DNA from: Dryocosmus kuriphilus
Lineage: Eukaryota; Arthropoda; Insecta; Hymenoptera; Cynipidae
Assembly: GCA_038277395.1 (NCBI GenBank)
Contig: CM076196.1
Coordinates: forward strand, 31,513,935-31,577,934
Direction: 5' to 3'
DNA length: 64,000 bases
The translations under genes were made by a program, and so were the position numbers. Position 1 is the first letter of the stretch. Every line of letters begins with the position of its first letter. Below, piece after piece: positions 56,013 through 64,000 of this stretch. The notes beneath the pieces are model-generated. The model saw only the letters and a program-made list of their open reading frames with translations. It ran no database searches and was not told the origin of the DNA.

Positions 56013-57047
56013 ACCGAACAAATCAAAAATAAAGTTCTGTAATACTTTTCGATCCATCCAAAATCAAAAAAGTTACATCGCTCTGAAAATACAAAAAAAT
56101 TTTCGAATTTCAAGAGTCCCGTTCAGAGTTCTGCCCCCCCCCCCCCCCACAAAACGCAAAAATAAAGTTCTGGAATACTTTCTGATCAGGCCAGATTCAA
56201 AAAAGTTACAGCAGTGTCGAAAAAAATAATAATAATTTTGATAATTCCTTTGTGTGTATTTTCAAAGTGCTGTAACTTTTTTGATTTTAGTTTGATTCAA
56301 AAGTGTTATAGGACAAATTCGAAAAGTTTCAAGTTCAAATTTTTTTTGGGTATTTTCAGTGCTGTAACTTTTTTTAATTTGGCCTGATCGAAAAGCGTCA
56401 CAGGATTTTTGCCGGAAGAGAACACTCTGATCAGAGCTCCTAGAACTCTTAAAATTTTTAAATTCGAAAATTTTTGGGTCACTTCAAAACGCTGTAACTT
56501 TTTCGATTTTTGGTGGATCGAAAAATTTTAACGGACTTTATTCTTGGTTCGTCCACGGGGGGGGGGGGGGGGGGGGGGGGGGGGCTCTGAACAGAACTGC
56601 TTTAATTTTTAGGTTTTTGATTTTTGCCAAGTTTTATTTTTTTTTAATTCCAGAACTTTTGGTGAAATTGCCCGGAAATATTTCGGAAAAGCATCAGGAG
56701 CTCCAGAACTATGCTAAATCTACTCGGAACTCTAAAAAAAATTTATTTATTCAAAAGTTTGAGGGAACGCGAATTTAGCCCCCATTTTGAAAAGTCGATT
56801 TTTTGTTCATTTAAACGCCGAAACTATTTCTAGAAATCATCAGGAACTCCAAAACTATCCAAAAGGGTGTCAGAACTCTGAAAAAAATTTTTATTTTGAA
56901 AGTGGGGTTGCAAGTTCACACGCGTGTAGCGCATTGTTTTATACTGTCTTCACTAGGGTGGCTCAAAAATGCATTGGAAAAATTTTTTTAATGATAGAGA
57001 CCGACGCACCCCCCTATTTTGTCAGGTTTCCGGAGAAAATAATTCCC

Positions 57048-57089
<42 letters not shown>

Positions 57090-59229
57090 TAGTGCTGCCT
57101 CAAGGGCCCAGAAAAATACATGGGATTTTACATGGGAAAATGATGATTTTTAGAAAAATGAGGTACAGACAAAAACAGGTACAGAATTCTAGTTTTTTTT
57201 TAAAATTTGCTCAACCATGTCGTCTGAAATTAAATATACACGAAAATCAGATGTCATGATACTATTTTTTCAACAAATTTGTTTTTGTTTAAACAATTTT
57301 ACATTATTTATTTGTAACTTTCTCAAAAAAACCAGTGGAGAACTCTAGTTTTTTTTTAATTTGCTCAACCTTGTCGCTTAAAATTAAATATTTACAAAAA
57401 TCTAATGTTATGCTACCATTATTGCAACAAATTTGTATTTGTTTAAACAATTACAAAATGTTCTCAGAAAAAAATCTGCTTAAAAAAATTAAAAATTACA
57501 GCACTATTTACGGAAAATACAAAATATCAACCATTTTCTTTGGGAAAAAAATTGTTACAACAAACAAACAAAAATTGTTTAAACAAATACAAATTTGTTG
57601 CAATAATGGTAGCATAACATTAGATTTTTGTAAATATTTAATTTTAAGCGCCAAGGTTGAGCAAATTAAAAAAACTAAAGTTCTCCGCCGGTTTTTTTGA
57701 GAAAGTTACAAATAAATAATATAAAATTGTTTAAACAAAAACAAATTTGTTGAAAAAATAGTATCAGGACATCTGATTTTCGTGTATATTTAATTTCAAA
57801 CGTCAAGGTTGAGCAAATTTAAAAAAAGCTAGAGGTCTGTACCTGTTTTTTGGAGAAAAGTTGAAAATAAATAATAATAAATTGTTTAAAGAATTTAAAA
57901 CCACTTGAAACATAAACAAGTATCCTTGAAAATGTCTTAGTGTCTGGTTAAACGCAAAAAATAACCTCGTAATGTGCTGTCACGAAAAAAAAAAGATTAT
58001 TTAAACAAATATAAATTGTTCAAAAAATTAAAAATTAGTTGAAAAATGATAAAAAATATTTTTTCTTATCGAGTAACAACAAGTTATAGTGCGAAAATGG
58101 AAAACAAAAACTCTTTTGTGCCAATTTCGATCAAAATTCTCCATTTCTGTTTTTCGGGGCATTTTTGGGGCTCCGCTGGAGGGGGTAGGGGGTTGAAAAT
58201 TTTAAGTTGTTTATCAGAAATTATTCCTTAAAGATTCCCCAAAAAGTTCTGATAATGTCCCGAAAGCTAACTATAAACCCAGTACAAGAGGAGGACGGTC
58301 TGTGATCCCTGATATATCATTGTTAAAATGTCGTTGCTAACTGCTATGCACCTGAAAATCTCCATGTGTTCAACATGTTTAAAACAATTGAATTTCCTGA
58401 AATGTGTTTTTTCTTGAATTTTGTCTGAGATTTTGATACTTAATTGTTGTAAGGTACTGAAGATAGTTTAATTTTTTTCAAAGGAGAAGCAGCTTCAGCT
58501 TCAAGTCAGAACAATGAAGCATTGAAAGCTTTCACCCGTGCTTTGGTCTTGGCACCCAAGTCTTCAAGGAAAATTGCTGATTGTTACATTGGACGATCAA
58601 TAGTTCTGCAAAAGTTAAAAGCATACGATGAGTCGTTGCAGGACATAAAAAGAGCTCTGGAGCTACCGATATCTGAAGAGCAAAGGAAAAAACTATTGAG
58701 CCGAAAGACAGTAACAGAATCTTTGATTTCGTTTCTTAATTTCGAAAAACTAGGCTTGAGGGATGCTTCTGAAAAGGAACTAACGCTTTCATATGGAGAA
58801 AATGAAGAAATGGCAGGAGTTACCAGCGCTATAAAATTAGTTTTCAACAAGAAATTTGGCAGACACTATGTGGCCACACGAGATATAGAAGTTGGTGATG
58901 TTTTGATGATTCAAAAGCCATTTGTTTTTGTTCCACTTCGAACACAGGAGATTAAACCAGGAGAAGAATGGATCTGCGATTACTGTCTAAATTCGACAAT
59001 GGCTCCCATTCCCTGTGATAGCTGTACATTGACTCTATATTGTTCTGTAAAATGTCGCTCTCTCTAGCATACAAGAAGTTCCACAAAATTGAATGCAAAA
59101 TATCTACCATCGAACCTCCACTTGGATCACAAACAGCTTTCTTTTTGCGCTCACTGCTCGTAGCTACACAACAAGGTGAAAAATTAGGGGAAGCCGTAAC
59201 GGCCATGGAGCAGATAAAAAAATCGAAAG
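50097..59229 (+). CDS. SMYD4-like: SMYD4-like gene 2, 5' part (continues beyond window), one frameshift
   Basis: Exons 50097..50298 and 58484..59229 join in phase 1. The protein is a paralogue of gene 1 with the same exon structure and order, so the pair arose by tandem duplication. An extra CT in the TCTCTCT run at 59059..59065 breaks the frame inside the MYND finger. Without it the frame continues to the same phase-1 donor as in gene 1. SET core exons are expected to the right of the window. Intron 1 is filled by satellite arrays and intron 2 by LINE fragments. Confidence 0.75.
50870..51100 (-). repeat. Inverted copy of TTAAAATC-type satellite
   Basis: Words such as TTTCAAGAGATTTAAAAAG and AAGATTTCAAGG are complements of the 43.9-47.2 kb satellite, in intron 1 of gene 2. 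Confidence 0.6.
51420..55740. repeat. Tandem array, unit about 365 bp, built of diverged 30-40 bp words
   Basis: The anchor GTTGAAAATTCAA followed by CTATTTTTGGTTC lies at 52355, 52718, 53082, 53448, 53783, 54149, 54513, 54839 and 55184. Distances are 363, 364, 366, 335, 366, 364, 326 and 345 bp; the shorter ones reflect internal deletions. Each unit is itself a series of TTGAAAATTCA words related to the dispersed AT-rich repeat. The 5' part (51420..52350) is more diverged. Confidence 0.85.
55977..56584. repeat. Foldback with C36 on one arm and G28 on the other
   Basis: C36 (55977..56012), C15 (56134..56148) and G28 (56557..56584) sit in two left and two or three right units of about 155 bp. 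Each unit has AAAGTTACAGC/GCTGTAACTTTTT and a TTCTGAACGGG-like word. Left units are inverted relative to right ones, with the centre near 56270. Poly(C) and poly(G) lie at corresponding positions, so each strand could fold into a hairpin with a C:G stem. Confidence 0.75.
57050..57081 (+). repeat. T32 run
   Basis: Uninterrupted homopolymer. The ORF at 56787..57092 reads through it as poly-phenylalanine and is not a gene. Confidence 0.95.
57176..57852. repeat. Inverted repeat with two nested units per arm
   Basis: The left arm (57176..57465) and right arm (57560..57852) are near-perfect complements. Shared words include TTGTTTAAACAATT, GTTGCAATAATGGTAGCAT and TTTGCTCAACCTTGTCG. Each arm contains two diverged copies of a unit of about 155 bp. 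The ORF 57335..57700 spans the centre and is a by-product. Confidence 0.8.
58484..59229 (+). CDS. SMYD4-like: SMYD4-like gene 2, exon 2: TPR, SET start and MYND finger (frameshifted)
   Basis: Acceptor TTTCAAAG|GA, donor AAAG|GTAAGT, phase 1 both ends. It reads EAASASSQNNEALKAFTRAL, IGRSIVLQKLKAYDESLQDI (TPR), GRHYVATRDIEVGDVLMIQK (SET start) and CDYCLNSTMAPIPCDSC. YCSVKCRS follows, and then an extra CT puts LAYKKFHKIECKI in another frame. The remaining MYND ligands H and C are in that second frame. Gene 1 reads CRLEAYAKYHKYEC at the same place, confirming the alignment. It is either a dinucleotide slippage mutation or a consensus error. Confidence 0.8.
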
Positions 59230-59249
59230 GTAAGTTTCTTGCTCAGGTA

Positions 59250-60965
59250 TATTTCTTATGCACACTTTTTTCTATATGTTATATTTGGTGCAGCCTATTC
59301 CACACCTGCATTCTAAACATCACTGTTTCTTACTTGTGGTCTGCTCTAAGGAACTGGAAGGTTCTTATGTTAATTACCTATTATTGCAGGGCTCTCTTTT
59401 CTTTTTTTGTAAGTTGCCCTATATATGGTATTGTCTCCTTTTGTAAGACTTGACGGCCTTTCTTAATATATGTCATGTCAATGCTCAATCCCTGCCTGCC
59501 CACTTTGATGAGTTTGCTGATTATTTTGGTCGGAGATCGTTTCATATTATAGCTGTTTCTGAAACTTGGCTCAAGCCTCAATTATATTCTTCTAATTTTA
59601 GCCTTAATAATTACTCACTTTTCAGAAAAGATAGGGAGTCTCGTAGAGGTGGTGGAGTGTGCGTATATGTTCATAATGATTTAAAGGGTAAGATCTTATA
59701 CGTCAGTTCTGAAACCGCCATACCTACTACTGAATTTTTATTCATTGATGTTTTTCAATCTCGTGAACGTATACTTTTTGGGGTTGTTTATAAACCGCCA
59801 AATGCTGGTTTTGGTATTGAATTTGAGACAGTGCTTTGTGAATACACGATTAATTTCAATACGAACTTAAATATTCGCTCCAACCAATCCAATTACCTTA
59901 CTTCTTTAATCAATTCAGCTGGCTTATCTTTAGTACCTCATGGATCTACGCACAAATCCGGAATGTCTAGTACACGAATTGACCTTACGGCGGTGGAAGA
60001 CCTAACTAAAGCACAATATTATTCTCAACACGCAGCTCCCTTTCTGTCCAATCATGATCTTCTTCAAATACATTACAATTTTAATTCATACATAAACTCA
60101 GCACCGTGTTTTAAAAAATTCAGAAACCTAAGTAAATGTTGATGAGGATAGATTGTTCACTATTCTCTCTGAAGCTGATTGGAGAAGTGTATTTTCTGAT
60201 AGAAACTTAAATTCAAAAGTAGAAAAACTCAATAATATATTAACTTCAACATTGAATGTAGTGGACCCGATACATGATTTTCAGGCGACGAAAAAAACTT
60301 GTCCGTGGATATCGAAAGAGATTAAAGTTCTCAGTAAGGAGAGAAACAGAAAGTATTTACAGGCTAGGAGGACTAATGGCAAGGAACGTTGGAAGGAATT
60401 CCGTGTCCTCAGGAATTTGGGTCAAACTAATATAAGGGACTCTAAAAATAAATATAACTATAGTGCAATTGTTAACAAGAGTAAGGACGAAAATATCTGG
60501 AAGGTCCTTCGGTTCTTCCCTCTCAGAATCAAACCTTTGATCAGAACTACCCGGTAAATGACTTTATGAAACGTTTCTTGATTGAGCCTCTACCATTGAT
60601 AATGCTCTCCTATCCAGTGAAGTACCTCTCTTTGATGATTCTAAGTTTTACTTCTCTTATATTGGGGCAGACTCTCTGCTTCCGGAAATTGCCAAGATAA
60701 CCTCAGGGGCTATTGGCATTGATGGTATCTCGATTAAAATGGTTAAACTCTCTCTTCGTGTGATATGTACTTCCCGTCCTACTTCATATTTACAATTTTT
60801 CTCTACAACTTGGAATGTTTCCCTATAGTTGGAAACAAGCACTGATTCGCCCTTCAGCTCTGACAGACTTTCGCCCTATTTCTATCCTCAGCGCATTAGC
60901 TAAGCCTCTTGAGAAAATAGTGGATAACCAGTTAAATGAATATTTGGATAAGCACAACCTTTTTT
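59250..60965 (+). mobile_element. CR1/jockey-like LINE, endonuclease and start of reverse transcriptase
   Basis: 59450..60142 reads ICHVNAQSLPAHFDEFADY, VSETWLKP, GGGVCVYVHND, VVYKPPN and LSNHDLLQIHY, an apurinic-type endonuclease in which the GDFN motif is degraded to INFN. 60153..60557 is the linker (CPWISKEIKVLSKERNRKY). A damaged stretch then gives SAITGIDGI-like and LRPISILSALAKPLEK-like reverse transcriptase fragments to 60965, where the element ends at another insertion. The 5' edge is approximate. Confidence 0.7.
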
Positions 60966-61804
60966 TTAATTAGAAGTTTTAAGTCGCATCGACTGCAATG
61001 GTCATTAGCGACTACATTAATTTAACAATGATATATTATTGGTAATTTGTCACTTAATGTATAATTAAGGAGTCACTGATGGATAACACTCTAGATTAAA
61101 TTTCGGATACCAATATCACCAAGGAAGTTTAACACATTATTGAAGATAGCTGGATCAGTGAGCATTCGCATGAGGTCAATTCCAATTTTGTGTTTATTCC
61201 GCTTGATTGTATATTTAGAGCAGTCTGTCAGTATGTGTTTGATGGTGAGATGTACATCGCAGGTATCGCATTTGACTGGGTCACTTTTGGTAATTAAGTA
61301 GGAGTGTGTCAACTTTGTATGACCTATTCTTAATCGAGTAAGAGTAACTTGGTCCTTTCGTTCATCTAAAGGGATCTTGTTGTTATCAAATATGTCCTTT
61401 CTAATCAAGTGAAGTTTGGTGTTTATACTGTTCTTCCATTGCTCATTCCATAAGGAGCTGATAGAATCAGAGATCCATGTTTTAAGGTCCTTGTAGTATA
61501 CAGGCACGGGGACTTCAGACTTTGAAAGTAAGCAGGCAGATCTAGCTAGTGAATCAGCAGTGTCATTTCCCTCAATTCCCATGTGAGATGGAATCCAAAT
61601 TAGAATGGTTTCTTTTCCTCGATTATGTAGCTTGTAAATGATCTCATGTGATTCTTGGGTGATGTGATTAAAGTTACTTGTGTTAGTGAGTGCCTTAATA
61701 GAAGATAGGGAATCACTAAGGATGAGAAAGCGGGAGTCATTACTTCTGTCTATATATTTTATGGCCTGTAAGATGGCATAATTTTCACATCTGAGTATAC
61801 TGTA
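60966..61804 (-). mobile_element. 3' fragment of an RNase H-bearing LINE
   Basis: It is in the opposite orientation to the preceding LINE. The 3' end (61084 down to about 60966) ends in TTCTAATTAAAAAAA read on the minus strand. It is truncated at 61804, where inverted TTAAAATC satellite begins. Confidence 0.7.
61091..61804 (-). pseudogene. RNase H domain and C-terminal zinc knuckle of a LINE ORF2 (5' truncated)
   Basis: The frame is open from 61804 to the stop at 61091 (about 237 codons) without a break. It reads LRCENYAILQAIKYIDRS, ILSDSLSSIKALTN and IWIPSHMGIEGNDTADSLA, which carry the E, D and H/D of RNase H. KCDTCDVHLTIKHILTDC then forms a zinc knuckle. RNase H occurs in LINEs of the I and LOA groups. 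Only the 5' truncation makes it non-functional, so it is comparatively young. Confidence 0.85.
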
Positions 61805-62640
61805 GTGATTTTAAAGAACTTTAAGAGATTTTATAAAATAGAAAATAAATAGACTACTTCAAAGCAATTTTAAGGGATTTCAAGCCATTTTGAATGCATT
61901 GGAAAAATTTCAAGATATTTCGAAGAAACTCAAAAGAATATCAAGAGATTTTAAATGATTCTTAGGAATTTTTTTAGATATTATAAGGAATAAAAAATAT
62001 TTTTTAAAGTGTTCAAGAGATTTTTAAGGATTCTTAAGAATAAAAGTGATTTCAAAAACATCTCAAAAGTATGTTAATAAAATCTTAAAAGGATTTAAAA
62101 TGATTTTTAGAAGTTTCAGAGGATAATAAAGGATTTTCAAAAACTTTAAACTTTTTTTAAAAATATTTCTAATGATTTTTGAAAATTTTCAAAGTTTTAA
62201 ATTAGTTTCAGGATTTTTAAGAGATTTAGGTAATTTTGATTGAATTTAAAGAATTTTAAGTGATTTAAAAGAAACGTTAAAGAATTTTAAGACATTTCAT
62301 ATGATTTTTGGGAATCTTTTAGAGATTCTAAAGCATTACGAAATATTCCAAGGAAATTCAAGGAATTTTTAATGGTTTTAAAGAACTTAAAATGATTTTA
62401 AAAATATTTCAATGATAGATCTCAAACCATTTTTAAAAGTTTGAAAGGATTTCAGTCGATTTAAAGCGATTTAAAGGAGTTTCAAGGGATTTTAGAGGGG
62501 TATAAAAGAAATTGTAAATATTTAAAAGGATTTATAATGATTTTAAGGAACTTCAATGGTTTTTAAAGAATTAAAAAAAAATCCAGTATTTTCAAGACAT
62601 TCCATGTCATTTCGAATGAATTTGAAGAATTACAAGGTCG
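61805..62640 (-). repeat. Inverted copy of TTAAAATC satellite
   Basis: The segment is complementary to about 44290..43960 and then to 45530..45190. For instance, the block around AATAGACTACTTCAAAGC matches the complement of 44250..44275. A CGGCCTGGGCTTCAGGTATG word near 62640 ends it. Confidence 0.7.
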
Positions 62641-63539
62641 GCCTGGGCTTCAGGTATGATGTGGTACCTTCATATCGCCTTAAGCCGAAACTGAAAAGTA
62701 TATTAATAGACTTTTAAATACCTATTTACATTTATATTCTTTAAATTTTGTAACATTCTTAAAAATTATTTTGAATCTTTTGAAATACTTTCAATTAAAA
62801 TTTTTTTATAAATCCCCTAGAATTCCTTAAAAACGCTTGAAATCGCTTGAAATCCTTTGAAATTTAAAAAAAAAATCTTTTAAAATCTCTTTAAACGCTT
62901 TGAAATGTTTTTAAAATCTCTTTAAACTCTTGAAAATCATTTAAAATAGCGAACGCTAATTTTCTCGATTAAAATTATTAAAATAATTGTAAACGCTTCT
63001 TCAGGTGCATTGAAATAAAAAAATTATTTATTGCTTCTCGAATATTACTTAGAAATTATTTTATTTGCATAAACAAATAATTTATTTATCGCTAGAAAAT
63101 TGTTTAGAGATTGGCTGAACTGATGATATCAATACTTAATTAATTATCTCAATTTCTGGTTTTAAACAAAGATAAACAGCTTTAATTACAAGATATGGTA
63201 AACAGAAAAAGAATTACATGAGGTGTAAAATATAAATAAGTTTCATGAACAAAATTGATTAAAAGTGTTTTAATTAAGTTATTATAAATCATGAACAAAC
63301 TTTCAAACTTTGCCGCGTATTTATGTTAGGTTATGTTAGTTCTCAGTCAGTTTATTTAATATTTGAGTAGGTTTGACAGTTTTTAGAAAGGAAGATGTAG
63401 TTTATAATATGAAAAGGCTTATTTCGAATGCAAATGAGGCATTTTCCAATCTATAATTATCATAAATGTAGCTAAAAACCCTAAAGTTTCATAAATTTCA
63501 CTGGCGTTGAAACTTTTAATTGATTTTATTTTTATTATA
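62641..63539. other. AT-rich DNA, nothing recognised
   Basis: A few TTGAAATC words up to 62950, then unique-looking AT-rich DNA without ORFs. Confidence 0.3.
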
Positions 63540-64000
63540 TTTATTTAAAAGATTTAAAAGTAATAATGGTTTTCCAAAATTTTTTTTACGAATATTTTTT
63601 AATTTCTTAAGGGATTTGGAAATATTGTAAAGTATTTAAAAGTTGTTTTTGAATTTTAAAGAATATAAAGCGATTTTAAGCAGATCTCAAAATATCTCGG
63701 TAGATTTCAAAATATTTTTACTAATTTTTAGAAGATTAGTGACTTTTTGATTTCTTAAGAGATTTTAAGGTATATTAAAGTATTTTAAATAAATTTAAGT
63801 GATTTTGAAACATTTTAAGGATGTTGAAGTGATTTTTAAAATATTTAATAGTATTTTATTAAATTTCGAATAATGTTTATACATTCGAAGACATTTCGAA
63901 CAATTTATAGTGATTTTAAGATATTTCCAAGAACTTTGAAACATTTTAAAGAATTTCGAGTGATCTTAAAAATATTTTTAATATTTTAAAAAGTTTCAAT
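63540..64000 (-). repeat. Inverted copy of TTAAAATC satellite, runs off window
   Basis: Complement of about 44890..44460, including the GAAATATTGTAAAGTATTTAA block and the GATTTTAAGCAGATCTC block. Confidence 0.7.

Noticed and set aside
57335..57700. 121-codon ORF
   Set aside because: It spans the centre of an inverted repeat, and its two halves are complements of each other.

Overview
This is AT-rich animal nuclear DNA, most likely from an insect. Split genes with GT...AG introns, an irritans-like mariner, RTE-type and CR1/jockey-type LINEs, FLYWCH-MULE DNA and very abundant degenerate repeats support this. A hymenopteran host is a guess that the sequence does not prove.

Two paralogous host genes on the + strand form the backbone. 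SMYD4-like gene 1 (1643..28818) can be assembled from six exons whose phases all agree: N-terminal TPR part, split SET domain with an inserted MYND zinc finger, post-SET cysteines, then stop and AATAAA. SMYD4-like gene 2 starts at 50097, has its second exon at 58484..59229 and runs off the right edge. Each copy carries one frameshift in a low-complexity run (A6 in gene 1, a CT repeat in gene 2). They are therefore either decaying duplicates or sound genes with consensus errors.

Nearly everything else is mobile or repetitive DNA, mostly in introns. 2.3-3.1 kb is a foldback element. 4.28-12.84 kb is a composite of giant palindromes with GC-rich hairpin modules, and holds a 1.43 kb element flanked by CTTAAG that carries the end of an exonuclease-like gene. 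13.1-15.8 kb is a Tc1/mariner element whose long inverted repeats are full of nuclear-receptor-type sites. 17.9-18.75 kb is a foldback MITE and 19.8 kb a tRNA-like sequence. 21.6-24.35 kb is a 5'-truncated LINE split by a 1052 bp MULE-like element. 24.9-28.1 kb is a foldback rich in CAACGTTG that contains a LINE derivative carrying only ORF1. 29.2-33.9 kb is an RTE-like LINE carrying two nested insertions, a 1864 bp FLYWCH-MULE and a 1298 bp mariner. 35.8-38.4 kb holds remnants of a tyrosine recombinase and an RTE reverse transcriptase. 40.5-41.96 kb is a second copy of the ORF1-only LINE derivative. 42.5-43.95 kb is an element with inverted arms containing a hammerhead-like motif. 43.9-47.2 kb is a 1.6 kb-period degenerate satellite. 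47.3-49.7 kb is a CR1/jockey-like LINE between inverted arms. 51.4-55.7 kb is a ~365 bp tandem array. 56-57.9 kb contains foldbacks with C36, G28 and T32 runs. 59.4-61.8 kb holds two opposing LINE fragments, and the right edge holds inverted copies of the satellite.

The most unusual items are the ORF1-only LINE family (two copies sharing one deletion junction, like mammalian HAL1), the captured exonuclease fragment, and the arrays of YCAAGGYCR sites in transposon arms. I see no prokaryotic operon, CRISPR array or autonomous new system.
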